64,000 bases of DNA from Microbulbifer pacificus. Lineage in GTDB: Bacteria > Pseudomonadota > Gammaproteobacteria > Pseudomonadales > Cellvibrionaceae. The DNA is taken from NCBI RefSeq assembly GCF_002959965.1, contig NZ_PREV01000026.1, forward strand, positions 1,464,501 to 1,528,500, given 5' to 3'. Below the pieces are notes generated by a model. That model was not told where the DNA came from. It made no database searches and saw nothing but the letters and a program-made list of their open reading frames with translations. Position numbers and translations under genes: made by a program. Below are positions 1 to 7,883 of the stretch, piece by piece (position 1 is the first letter of the stretch; every line of letters begins with the position of its first letter).

Positions 1-167
1 CCTCCACCAAGATGGCCGGCCCACCACAACTGATGGATCAGGAAAACCAGTATCTGCGGGCGCTGTCTGGCACCCGCCAGGCCTTTGTGAAAAGCGGTGG
101 CGGACGCCTCATCCTGCGGGACGTCTCCGGCGATATCTATCTCGAGTACATCAAAGCGGGGCTGTAA
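1..167 (+). CDS. META-domain (HslJ-like) protein, C-terminal fragment
   Basis: This is the last 54 codons of a gene whose start lies before the window; the reading frame begins at base 3 and ends with TAA at 165-167. The visible residues begin STKMAGPP, continue through LMDQENQYLRAL and end in a short strand-rich stretch (RLILRD, IYLEYI). This matches the C-terminal half of the META/HslJ fold, in which T-x-M-A-C-P is followed by an E-x-x-F/Y-L-x-x-L helix. The usual Cys after MA is Gly here. META proteins are envelope or secreted proteins linked to heat and novobiocin resistance in E. coli, with no known enzyme activity. The next gene is a second META-domain protein, so the two may be a tandem pair. 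Family assignment is fairly sure; role unknown. Confidence 0.7.
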   Translation, partial: STKMAGPPQLMDQENQYLRALSGTRQAFVKSGGGRLILRDVSGDIYLEYIKAGL

Positions 168-279
168 AAGCCCCCTCCCCATTTGCACTGACATTCCCAG
201 CCACTATTGAGAACGGTTGGGTCACAGACGCCGGGGGCCAATTGGTGTTAAATGGCGCAAACGGCCACCGGATGGAATC

Positions 280-801
280 ATGCTTCCCCTGTTTCAGTTC
301 CCGCGCTTCCCGATTCGCTCTCAGCACCTGACCGCGAGCCTGCTCGCAATGTCTCTGACGTTTACCGGTTGCGCGGGAAACAGCGGCCCACCGGCGGCCG
401 CGACCGAAACCGGCTTAATGAGTGTGTGCGAACGGGAGTGGATTCTGGACAGCCTCACGGTGGATGGGCGCGAGCACAAACCGCGTATGTTCTGGCAGAA
501 AATGTGGCGCGACCGCCCCTATTTCACCTGCGACAAACTGGGATTTGTACGCGGCAACGCCGGCTCCAACCCCTATCTCGGCAAATTTGAACTGCGGGAC
601 GGTGGTGACGTGCACTGGCTCAAACCGCCAAAAATCTCACGCATGGTCGGCCGTCGCGACAGCGGCGAGCTGGAAAAGGATTTCCTGCTGGCCATGCCCC
701 GTATCTCCCAAGCCCGTACCCGCGGCGACACCCTGATCCTCGAAGGCAGTGACGGCACCCGCCTGGAATTCAGGCAGGTAGGCGAACAAGCGACCCCCTG
801 A
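280..801 (+). CDS. META-domain lipoprotein
   Basis: A 173-residue protein with an N-terminal signal peptide ending in a lipobox (F-T-G-C, Cys31), so it is predicted to be lipid-anchored in the envelope. The mature part has the META/HslJ pattern: a W-x-L-x-S-L start near residue 50, a G-N-A-G-S-N-P-Y-L-G-K-F core, and a helix plus D-x-L-x-L-E-G strand at the C-terminus. I chose the ATG at 280 because the longer reading upstream adds a basic, non-signal sequence. It follows another META-domain gene by 112 bases on the same strand. No catalytic residues are expected in this family, and function is unknown beyond a general envelope stress association. Confidence 0.75.
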   Translation: MLPLFQFPRFPIRSQHLTASLLAMSLTFTGCAGNSGPPAAATETGLMSVCEREWILDSLTVDGREHKPRMFWQKMWRDRPYFTCDKLGFVRGNAGSNPYLGKFELRDGGDVHWLKPPKISRMVGRRDSGELEKDFLLAMPRISQARTRGDTLILEGSDGTRLEFRQVGEQATP

Positions 802-1132
802 GTCCAATTTTTTGGCGGTAGTCTCATAAAAAAGGCGGCCACTGGGGCCGCCTGAACCATTCAAGAAGGGTCTTCATTCGCAACGCGAATGTCGATACCA
901 GTCCTCCAATCGGAGGAGCCTCCAAGCTCGGAAGCATAAAATCACCAATAACATTGGTGTGATGCAAAGAGAGAAGAACAACGAAAACTTAAACGGCTGT
1001 GCGATGAATCAACCGGACAAGCAGAATTTCGTTGTGGGATCAGCGTAGTTGTCAGACGTGACAAACTGATTACGAAACAGGAATTTTTCCCGTTTCCCGG
1101 TAAATTTTTTACAGGTTACCGAAAAGATCGCT
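802..1132. other. intergenic region with terminator, otherwise empty
   Basis: This 331-base gap separates the META lipoprotein from the converging Smr gene. It holds one strong hairpin near 834-852, listed separately. I see no credible small gene, RNA or repeat in the remaining 280 bases, which are more AT-rich than the flanking genes. Confidence 0.5.
832..853. terminator. hairpin terminator, T-rich on the minus-strand side
   Basis: GGCGGCC (834-840) pairs with GGCCGCC (846-852) around a short loop. The run of A bases before the stem becomes a T tract when read on the minus strand, so it could end minus-strand transcription from the Smr gene as well as plus-strand transcription from the META gene. 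Confidence 0.6.
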
Positions 1133-1729
1133 TCAGGGGCGGGTTCGCCGCTGGTGCTGTTCGAGATTCTGCTGGCGTTTACGCTCGCTCTTGCGCAGCA
1201 GGATATAGGTGGCGCCCAGACCGCCGTGCTGTTTCTGCGCGCTGTGGAACGCGAGCACTTCCGGCAGTTGTGGCAGCCAGGCGTTGACGCAGCTTTTCAG
1301 CATTGCCGGGGTTTTGCGCCCCTCACCCTTGCCGTGGGTAATCAGCGCGCAGCGTACATCCGCGTCCATACAGTCGCGTACAAACTGGTACAGGGCACTG
1401 CGGGCCATATCGACGGTGTGGTGGTGGAGGTCGAGACGCGCGTCGACGGTGTACTTGCCGAGACGCAGGTTGCGATAGACGCCGTTTTGCACGCCGTCGC
1501 GCTTGAATTCGATGGGATCGTGAGGCTCTACCGGCTCGACAAATTCGCCACCGAGCGGGTTCAGTTCACGGTGTGTCTGCGCAGTCGCCGCCTCGCGGCG
1601 GGCGCGTTGATTTAGGGGGTCGGCAATGTCTTTCCTGAGGGCGCTTTCCTGCTGCGCGGGCGCCAGCGGCTTTACGTCGCCGAGCGCGCCCATGGCGCCG
1701 CGAAAATCATCCAGTTCAGTCTTTTCCAC
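1133..1729 (-). CDS. Smr-domain protein (SmrA/YdaL-like)
   Basis: A 198-residue protein with a disordered, charged N-terminal half (about 1-90) and a C-terminal Smr domain (about 96-180). The domain shows the family signatures L-D-L-H-H-H-T (99-105) and T-H-G-K-G-E-G (131-137) and ends in G-G-x-G-A-T-Y-I-L-L. Small MutS-related domains are nucleases; in E. coli SmrB acts on mRNA at collided ribosomes, and the shorter SmrA (YdaL) is less understood. Length and layout resemble the stand-alone SmrA/B proteins rather than MutS2. The start is a GTG at 1729 preceded by a GGGGGA stretch. It lies downstream of an SDR gene on the same strand with a 39-base gap, so the two may be co-transcribed. Confidence 0.85.
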   Translation of the reverse strand: MEKTELDDFRGAMGALGDVKPLAPAQQESALRKDIADPLNQRARREAATAQTHRELNPLGGEFVEPVEPHDPIEFKRDGVQNGVYRNLRLGKYTVDARLDLHHHTVDMARSALYQFVRDCMDADVRCALITHGKGEGRKTPAMLKSCVNAWLPQLPEVLAFHSAQKQHGGLGATYILLRKSERKRQQNLEQHQRRTRP

Positions 1730-1768
1730 ACTTTCCCCCGCATACCTCTCAGAAGCGCCAGCGACCAG

Positions 1769-2632
1769 TCAGGGATCGAGGAACAGATCCACCGCCAGTT
1801 GGCCGGCCTTGGCGGGATTGTGCGCATATTGCGTAAAATCTTCCACCCCGCGTTCGTGCAGCAGCTCCTCGTCAATCAGCTGGGCACCGTTCAGCCCCTG
1901 GTTGCGGGTGATCAGCACCTCGTAAGCGGCATCCGCCATCACCATGGGTTTGCGGCTCTGCTCGAACATCTCGCGACTGCCGACGGCAAATTCGATCGCC
2001 GCGGTCGCCACCAGGGTACGCGGCCACAGGGTGGCGACGCTGATATTCGTGTCCCGCAGCTCCTCGGCAAGCCCCATGCTGAGGATGGTCATACCGAACT
2101 TGGACAGTGCATAGGGCGCGAAAGGTCCCAACCAGCGGGGTTCGAGATTGAGCGGTGGCGACAGGCTGAGAATGTGCCCGCGCTCCGCCTGCTTCAGGTA
2201 GGGAATGGCGAGGTGCGCCGTGAGGTATACGGCGCGAGCGTTGATGCCCAGCATCAGGTCATAACGCTTGGGCGGAGTATTTTCGACGTTGGTGAGGTTG
2301 ATGGCACCGGCGTTATTGATCACCGCGTCGATACCGCCGAAGGTATCGGCAGTCTTTTTCAGCGCCTCCGCTACCTGGTCTTCCTCGCGCACGTCCACTT
2401 GCATCGGCAGGGCCTTGCCGCCAGCGGCTTCAATTTCCTCGGCAACACTGTATATGGTGCCGGGGAGCTTGGGGTGTGGCTCGGCGGATTTGGCGGCGAT
2501 GGCGATGTTGGCGCCGTCGGCGGCACATTTCAGCGCGATGGCACGGCCGATGCCGCGGCTGGCACCGGTAATGAAGATGGTTTTGCCCTTGAGGGCGCCG
2601 GTGTTCTGGGTGAGGGTGATCTCTTCGGTCAT
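1769..2632 (-). CDS. short-chain dehydrogenase (HSDL2-like SDR)
   Basis: A 287-residue classical SDR with a Rossmann fold. The NAD(P) loop T-G-A-S-R-G-I-G is at 22-29, N-N-A-G at 106-109, and the catalytic Y-x-x-x-K at Tyr174/Lys178. The expected catalytic serine is in L-S-L-S (Ser158 or 156). The long insert after the first strands and the S-P-P-L-N-L-x-P-x-W segment resemble the hydroxysteroid dehydrogenase-like 2 (HSDL2) subgroup, here without the SCP2 tail. The substrate cannot be read from sequence; related proteins act on fatty acyl or alcohol groups. An acyl-CoA thioesterase lies directly upstream, which would fit lipid metabolism, but this is inference. Confidence 0.85.
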   Translation of the reverse strand: MTEEITLTQNTGALKGKTIFITGASRGIGRAIALKCAADGANIAIAAKSAEPHPKLPGTIYSVAEEIEAAGGKALPMQVDVREEDQVAEALKKTADTFGGIDAVINNAGAINLTNVENTPPKRYDLMLGINARAVYLTAHLAIPYLKQAERGHILSLSPPLNLEPRWLGPFAPYALSKFGMTILSMGLAEELRDTNISVATLWPRTLVATAAIEFAVGSREMFEQSRKPMVMADAAYEVLITRNQGLNGAQLIDEELLHERGVEDFTQYAHNPAKAGQLAVDLFLDP

Positions 2633-2681
2633 ACGGGCGCTCCGCTGGCAATGGTTGGCTGTACGGGTTGTTATCGCGGTG

Positions 2682-3131
2682 TCATTGCCCCGGCTGCGTT
2701 TCCGTCACCACCGCAGGGCAGTAGATGTCCTTGAAGGTCTGTGGCATCCGTTTGGGTTTGCCGCTGGAGAGTTCGATGCACACCATCTGCCAGGTGGCAC
2801 GCAGGATCAGCGCCTCATCAGCGGCGCGATACACCTGGAATTTCCGGGTCATGTTCAGCCGGCCGTCCACCATGGTGAGCCAGGTGCCGATCAGCAGTTC
2901 GTCGCCCTCTCTGGCGGCCAGTATATAGTCGTACTCGGCCTGACGGATTGCCATTCCCCGGTCCATCGACTGGTAATTAGTGACATCCAGACCCAGTTCC
3001 ACACTGTGGGACCAGGCGGCGCGCTCGCACCAGCGCACGTATTCTGCGTTATTGGCGTGGTGCAGGCCGTCGACGTGCTCCTGCTCCACGCGGACCTTGT
3101 AGATGTATGGTTGGGGGAGATCCCAGTTCAT
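2682..3131 (-). CDS. acyl-CoA thioesterase, 4HBT hotdog family
   Basis: A 149-residue single hotdog-domain protein of the 4-hydroxybenzoyl-CoA thioesterase (YbgC/FadM-like) family. The active-site segment V-D-G-L-H-H-A-N-N-A-E-Y-V-R-W is at 20-34, with Asp21 the likely catalytic residue. The ATG at 3131 gives the usual length; the frame stays open further upstream but that extension has no family match. It hydrolyses acyl-CoA thioesters in the cytoplasm; the preferred chain is unknown. It sits between secB and an SDR, all on the minus strand, separated from secB by a terminator, so it probably has its own promoter. Confidence 0.85.
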   Translation of the reverse strand: MNWDLPQPYIYKVRVEQEHVDGLHHANNAEYVRWCERAAWSHSVELGLDVTNYQSMDRGMAIRQAEYDYILAAREGDELLIGTWLTMVDGRLNMTRKFQVYRAADEALILRATWQMVCIELSSGKPKRMPQTFKDIYCPAVVTETQPGQ

Positions 3132-3238
3132 AAGAATGTGCTCCGTAGATCGGCCTGTGGCGGTGCAGCTACCAGGTCTCGCGGACGCGCACCTGGCATC
3201 AGCACCTTCGCCCTTGACGGTGGGGGCCACAGAAACAA

Positions 3239-3261
3239 AAAAGGCCCCCGAAGGAGCCTTT
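3239..3261 (-). terminator. rho-independent terminator after secB
   Basis: On the minus strand AAAGGCTCC and its complement form a stem around a TTCG-type loop, followed by six T bases. It starts 18 bases after the secB stop, so it ends the secB transcript before the thioesterase gene. Confidence 0.85.
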
Positions 3262-3278
3262 CTCTGAAAAATCGCGAC

Positions 3279-3779
3279 TTAAGCGTCGGTTTTTTCCGCG
3301 TTCTGCGCGGCGGCCTGTTGCTGGGCCTGCTGCATGGCAGCGGCGAACAGGGCGTCGAAGTTGATCGGCGGCAGCATCAGGGCCGGGAAGGAGCCCTTGG
3401 TCACAACATTGTCCACCACTTCACGGGCATAGGGGAACAGGATGGTCGGGCAGGCGGTGTTCAGGGCCTGCGCAAGCTGGGCGCCTTCCAAACCTTTGAT
3501 ACCGAACAGGCCAGCCTGCTGAACTTCCACCAGGAAAGCGGTCTCTTCTTCCAGCTTCACCGTGATGGTCAGGGTCAGTGCCACCTCGTACAGATCTTCG
3601 TCGATCTTGGCGGTTTTGGTGTTCAGCTCCTGATTTACCTGGGGTTTCCACTGCTTTTTGAAAACCTCGGCACCCATCGGGGTTTCGAAAGAGAGGTCTT
3701 TCAGATAGATGCGCTGCATTGCGAATTGGACTTGTTGCGCTTCTGCGTTCGCCGCGGCGCCGTTGAGTTCTTCAGCCAT
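3279..3779 (-). CDS. secB: protein-export chaperone SecB
   Basis: A 166-residue SecB. It binds unfolded precursor proteins and hands them to SecA for export. The sequence carries the conserved core [14 protein letters not shown], a central V-x-L-T-x-T-I strand, and [13 protein letters not shown] followed by G-S-F-P-x-L-x-L-x-P-I-N-F, all hallmark SecB segments. The C-terminal tail is rich in Ala and Gln. I chose the ATG at 3779; an in-frame TTG six codons upstream is less likely. Glutaredoxin and rhodanese genes lie upstream in the same direction, the usual secB neighbourhood in Proteobacteria. Confidence 0.97.
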   Translation of the reverse strand: MAEELNGAAANAEAQQVQFAMQRIYLKDLSFETPMGAEVFKKQWKPQVNQELNTKTAKIDEDLYEVALTLTITVKLEEETAFLVEVQQAGLFGIKGLEGAQLAQALNTACPTILFPYAREVVDNVVTKGSFPALMLPPINFDALFAAAMQQAQQQAAAQNAEKTDA

Positions 3780-3911
3780 GTTAAAGCCTGTTATCAAATT
3801 AGTGTTTGACTGCCTTCCCTGAAAGAAGACTCCCTGTATGAGCCTTACTTATGGGGGCCTCGAAAACTCCTTTCAAGGCACGGGTGTAAATTTCCGAAAC
3901 GGAATGGCGCG

Positions 3912-4163
3912 TTACGCCAGCAGCTTGTCCAGCTCGCCACTGCGCTCGATCGCCATCAACTCATCGCAACCGCCCACATGATGGCCGCCAACCCAGATTT
4001 GCGGCACCGTGTGCCGCCCGGCCCTGGCGGTCATCTCCGCGCGCAGCTCCGGTTTACCATCGACAGAAATTTCCTTGTAGGAAACGTTCTTGTTGTCCAG
4101 CAGGTACTTGGCGCGGATGCAGAAGGGGCAGAAACGGGTAGTGTAGATAACGACTTCTTTCAC
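3912..4163 (-). CDS. grxC: glutaredoxin 3
   Basis: An 83-residue dithiol glutaredoxin that reduces disulfides and ribonucleotide reductase using glutathione. The active site C-P-F-C is at 12-15, the cis-Pro motif T-V-P-Q-I at about 52-56 and the glutathione-binding G-G-C-D-E near 64-68. The start codon appears to be GTG at 4163, with an AAGAGG element ten bases upstream. It lies between the rhodanese gene and secB on the minus strand, the conserved order in many gammaproteobacteria. Confidence 0.95.
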   Translation of the reverse strand: MKEVVIYTTRFCPFCIRAKYLLDNKNVSYKEISVDGKPELRAEMTARAGRHTVPQIWVGGHHVGGCDELMAIERSGELDKLLA

Positions 4164-4208
4164 GACCGGATAACCTCTTCGCGTTTCAAATCTATGACGG
4201 TGGGCGGA

Positions 4209-4619
4209 TCAGCCCTTCACTACGGGCAGCTTCTGATTTGTCCACTCGGACATGCCACCCTCAAGACGGCGTACGGTGTAGCCGGCCTTTTTCAACTGGC
4301 GACCCACGGGGCCCGCGTGCTGGCCCATCTTGTCGGCCAGAATCAGCGTCTTCTCTTTATAGGGTGCCAGTTCACCCATGCGTTTCTCGACCTCACCGTG
4401 GGGAATGTGGATCGCATCCACGATATGCCCGGCGGTGAACTCGGCGCGGTCGCGCAGATCGATGACCCTGGCGCCGTCGCTGTTGATCAGCAGAGTGGCC
4501 TCGTGCGCCGACGCGGGCTTGCCCGCCTTGATCCGCTCGGTAATGGCCAAGGCGTATATCAACGCCACCAGCAGGCTCACCAGCAGCCACTGCTCGCTGA
4601 TAAAGACGAAAAAATCCAA
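4209..4619 (-). CDS. membrane-anchored rhodanese-like protein (YibN type), catalytic Cys replaced
   Basis: A protein of about 136 residues with one N-terminal membrane helix (about 5-25) and a cytoplasmic rhodanese domain, matching the YibN proteins found beside secB and grxC. The domain has I-D-L-R-D-R-A-E-F-T-A-G-H-I and the closing L-E-G-G-M-S-E-W. The strand that normally carries the active-site cysteine reads L-I-L-A-D-K-M-G-Q-H-A-G, with Asp (about residue 96) in place of Cys. Sulfur transfer is therefore unlikely and a scaffold role more plausible. The start is uncertain: I favour a TTG at 4619, which gives the family length; a longer reading begins with TTG at 4670. Confidence 0.85.
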   Translation of the reverse strand: MDFFVFISEQWLLVSLLVALIYALAITERIKAGKPASAHEATLLINSDGARVIDLRDRAEFTAGHIVDAIHIPHGEVEKRMGELAPYKEKTLILADKMGQHAGPVGRQLKKAGYTVRRLEGGMSEWTNQKLPVVKG

Positions 4620-4986
4620 CTCCGCCCCCAAAAAATCTGATTTGTTGTTCTTTCTACGACTATTGACCAAATGGTCGGTCGCGTTTAGGCCGGGTATTGT
4701 AAATCAATAGTGCCGGCAGTGAGCGCCTGCGGTCCGGAAACGGAGCGCCTGCGGCCCGATCTGTGAAAGCGGCGCAGTATACATGAAGATGGCGATTTCT
4801 TAATCAACCTTTTTGCCCGCTTTCTCCCGTCGATCGTTGCGCAAATACTGACCTCAGACACACAAACAGGTTAAAATCCGCCACCTGCGGTACAACTCAC
4901 ACAAGAGTTCCGTCTTCCGGCAGTGACGCCGAACGATCCTCCATTACACGCGCATTACGAACACCCAACACAGGAAGTCTGATCCC
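4620..4986. promoter_or_regulatory. divergent control region between rhodanese gene and gpmI
   Basis: This gap must contain the promoters for gpmI on the plus strand and for the rhodanese-grxC-secB set on the minus strand. I see a near-perfect 16-base direct repeat, GAGCGCCTGCGG(T/C)CCG, at 4721-4736 and 4743-4758. It is spaced 22 bases start to start, about two DNA helix turns, and could be a binding site. No confident -35/-10 pair was identified. AGGAAG before the gpmI ATG is the ribosome site. Confidence 0.4.
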
Positions 4987-6531
4987 ATGGCAACCGAGTC
5001 TTCGTCCAAACGCCCCTTGGTACTGCTGATTCTGGACGGTTTCGGCCACAGCGAGCACACCGAGCACAACGCCATTGCCGCGGCGAATTCCCCGGTGTGG
5101 GACCAGATCTGGGCCACCCGCCCGAAAACCCTGATTCACACCTCCGGTATGGCAGTGGGTCTGCCGGAAGGGCAGATGGGCAACTCCGAAGTCGGCCACA
5201 TGACCCTCGGCGCCGGCCGCGTGGTGTATCAGAATTTCACCCGTATCAACAAGGCGATCAAGGACGGTGACTTCTTCACCAACCCGGCCTACACCGCGGC
5301 GGTAGACAAAGCCGTGGCCAGCGGCAATGCGGTGCACATCATGGGCCTGCTGTCCGATGGCGGCGTACACAGCCACGACGACCACATTGTCGCCATGGCC
5401 ACTCTGGCCGCCCAGCGTGGTGCCAAGGCGGTGTATATCCACGCCTTCACCGACGGCCGCGACACCCCGCCGCGCAGCGCGGAGACCCCGCTGGCGCGCC
5501 TGACCCAGGTGTGTGACGCCCTCGGCACCGCGCGTATCGCCAGTATTGCCGGGCGCTACTACGCCATGGACCGCGACAACCGTTGGGATCGCGTGCAGCC
5601 GGTGTACGACCTGATCACCCAGGGCGCGGCCAAATATCAGGCGGACGATGCGCTGGCCGGCCTCGCCGCCGCCTATGCGCGCGACGAGAATGACGAATTC
5701 GTGGCCCCAACCCTGATCGGCGCACCGGCACCGATGCAGGACGGCGACGCACTGATCTTCATGAACTTCCGCCCGGACCGCGCCCGCCAGCTCACCCGCG
5801 CCTTTACCGAGGCGGATTTTGACGGCTTCAAACGCGCGCTGACCCCAAAGCTGGCGGACTTCGTAATGACCACCGAATACGCCGCCAGTATCGATGCCGC
5901 CTGCGCCTTCCCGCCGGAGAGCCTCACCAACACCTTCGGCGAATACCTGCAGAATCAGGGCAAGACCCAGTTGCGCATCGCCGAGACGGAAAAGTACGCC
6001 CATGTGACCTTCTTCTTCAGCGGCGGCCGCGAAGAGCCCTACAATGGCGAGGAGCGCATCCTGATTAAATCTCCGGACGTGGCCACCTACGACCTGCAGC
6101 CGGAGATGAGCGCCCCCGAAGTCACCGACAAGCTGGTAGCGGCCATTGAGAGCGGCAAGTTCGACGCCATCATCTGCAACTACGCCAACGGCGACATGGT
6201 GGGCCACACCGGCGTATTTGAAGCCGCGGTAAAAGCGGTGGAAGCGCTGGATGCGTGTGTGGATCGCGTCACCAGAGCGGCATTGGCTGCCGGCGGCGAG
6301 GTACTGATTACCGCCGACCACGGCAACGTGGAAGAGATGTTCGACGGCGCCTCCGGCCAGGTCAGCACCCAGCACTCCACCCTGCCGGTGCCGTTTGTGT
6401 ACATCGGCGAGCGCAGTGTCACTATGCGCGACGGTGGCAGCCTCGCGGACGTGGCACCTACCATGCTGGCATTGATGGGTCTGCCGCAGCCGGTGGAGAT
6501 GAACGGCGAACCGCTGGTCAAGATCAATTGA
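4987..6531 (+). CDS. gpmI: 2,3-bisphosphoglycerate-independent phosphoglycerate mutase
   Basis: A 514-residue two-domain metalloenzyme that interconverts 3- and 2-phosphoglycerate in glycolysis through a phosphoserine intermediate, using two Mn ions. The first metal motif L-I-L-D-G-F-G-H-S is near residue 14-22, the catalytic Ser67 lies in G-N-S-E-V-G-H-M, and the C-terminal metal site includes I-T-A-D-H-G-N and H-S-T-L-P-V-P-F. Length is normal. The ATG at 4987 has an AGGAAG ribosome site. It is followed after 30 bases by envC and then ctpA, the same order as in Pseudomonas and many Vibrio-like genomes. Confidence 0.97.
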   Translation: MATESSSKRPLVLLILDGFGHSEHTEHNAIAAANSPVWDQIWATRPKTLIHTSGMAVGLPEGQMGNSEVGHMTLGAGRVVYQNFTRINKAIKDGDFFTNPAYTAAVDKAVASGNAVHIMGLLSDGGVHSHDDHIVAMATLAAQRGAKAVYIHAFTDGRDTPPRSAETPLARLTQVCDALGTARIASIAGRYYAMDRDNRWDRVQPVYDLITQGAAKYQADDALAGLAAAYARDENDEFVAPTLIGAPAPMQDGDALIFMNFRPDRARQLTRAFTEADFDGFKRALTPKLADFVMTTEYAASIDAACAFPPESLTNTFGEYLQNQGKTQLRIAETEKYAHVTFFFSGGREEPYNGEERILIKSPDVATYDLQPEMSAPEVTDKLVAAIESGKFDAIICNYANGDMVGHTGVFEAAVKAVEALDACVDRVTRAALAAGGEVLITADHGNVEEMFDGASGQVSTQHSTLPVPFVYIGERSVTMRDGGSLADVAPTMLALMGLPQPVEMNGEPLVKIN

Positions 6532-6561
6532 ATCACTCAACAGGAAACCGCAGCTGACGCC

Positions 6562-7704
6562 ATGAAATTTTCTGCATTTGTTATCGCAGCCCTGCTGTCA
6601 CTGGTACTGATTCCCGCCTGCTTCGCGCAGGCGGATGATGAGGCGCAGCAGGCGCGGCTCGCGGAAATCAAACAGCGTATCGCGACGCTGCAACAGGAGC
6701 TGAACCAGGTAAAAAGTGAGCGCGACCAGCTGCTCAAGGACCTGGAAGCCAACGAGAAAGACATCTCGGAACTGTTGCAGCGCATCGACAAGATCAAGGC
6801 GGACATGAAAAGCCGCGGCGACAAGCTGCAGGAACTCAAGCAGGAAGAGCGGCAACTCGAGGATTCCCGCCGAAGTATGCAGCGGCGGGTCGAGCAGGAA
6901 GTCGCCGCCGCTTACCGACTCGGTCGCCAGGAGCAGATCAAGCTGCTCCTCAATCAGCAAGATCCGCAGCACATCGCCCGCCAACTCCGCTACCACGATT
7001 ACTTCCTCAAGCAACGCAGCCGCGTCATCGACGATTACGTCAGCACCCTCGACCAGCTCTCCACCGTCAGCTCAGGTATTCAGCGCGAACAGGACACCCT
7101 CGCCCGTGAACGCAGCCAGCTGGAGGAAAAACACCGGGCGCTCGCCAGCGCACAGAAAAACCGCCAGCGCACCCTGGATAAACTGGCCGCGCAGCTCGCC
7201 AGCAAAAGCGGTGAACTGGACCAGCTGCACAACGACCGCAGCCGCTTGCAGCGATTGGTGGACGAAGTGGGCCGCGCCATTTCCAGCCTGATCAACCCCA
7301 GCGACCAGACACCCTTCGCCAAACAGCGCGGGCGCATGCAGTGGCCCACCTCGGGACGACGCGCCAATGCCTACGGTCAGCGTCGTGCCAACGGCATTAC
7401 CTGGACCGGGGTAACCCTGCGTGCCAGCGAAGGTGCTCCGGTCAATGCCATCCACCGCGGCAGGGTCGTGTTTTCCGATTATCTACGCGGACACGGCATG
7501 CTGATCATCCTCGATCACGGCGATGGCTATATGAGTCTCTATGGGCACAACCAGTCTCTCACCCGCGCCATTGGCGAATGGGTAGAGCGCGGTGACACCA
7601 TCGCCAGGGTCGGCAACACCGGCGGCATGAGTGAGCCGGGCCTGTATTTTGAGATCCGCCGTCACGGCAAACCTCAGGACCCTACCGCCTGGTGCCGCGG
7701 CTGA
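6562..7704 (+). CDS. envC: murein hydrolase activator EnvC-like
   Basis: A 380-residue periplasmic protein with a signal peptide (cleavage near A-C-F-A-Q-A), a long coiled coil (about 25-240) rich in Gln, Glu and Leu, and a C-terminal LytM/M23-like domain (about 260-378). In active LytM enzymes the first zinc ligands are H-x-x-x-D and the last is H-x-H; here they are replaced (N-G-I-T-W, and L-Y-F-E-I-R for L-H-F-E-I-R). The domain is thus degenerate, as in EnvC, which switches on AmiA/AmiB amidases at the division septum instead of cutting peptidoglycan. It sits between gpmI and ctpA, likely in one operon. Confidence 0.92.
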   Translation: MKFSAFVIAALLSLVLIPACFAQADDEAQQARLAEIKQRIATLQQELNQVKSERDQLLKDLEANEKDISELLQRIDKIKADMKSRGDKLQELKQEERQLEDSRRSMQRRVEQEVAAAYRLGRQEQIKLLLNQQDPQHIARQLRYHDYFLKQRSRVIDDYVSTLDQLSTVSSGIQREQDTLARERSQLEEKHRALASAQKNRQRTLDKLAAQLASKSGELDQLHNDRSRLQRLVDEVGRAISSLINPSDQTPFAKQRGRMQWPTSGRRANAYGQRRANGITWTGVTLRASEGAPVNAIHRGRVVFSDYLRGHGMLIILDHGDGYMSLYGHNQSLTRAIGEWVERGDTIARVGNTGGMSEPGLYFEIRRHGKPQDPTAWCRG

Positions 7705-7883
7705 TTCCGCCCACATTCGCCTACCACACTTTCGCCGGCAATTTTCACCCTGTGGTTCCACGCCGGAACACTTCTCCGCCAACTTCAAACCCGGCCGCAG
7801 TGCCGGGTCTACAATTCCTGTGAACACCCGGAGTTTGCAGCCGAGTTCCCGACACTACGATAAATGCCAAGGACGTGCAGAAT

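Noticed and set aside
4897..6540. 547-codon minus-strand frame over gpmI
   Set aside because: It runs antisense to a certain gpmI and its translation shows no family resemblance.
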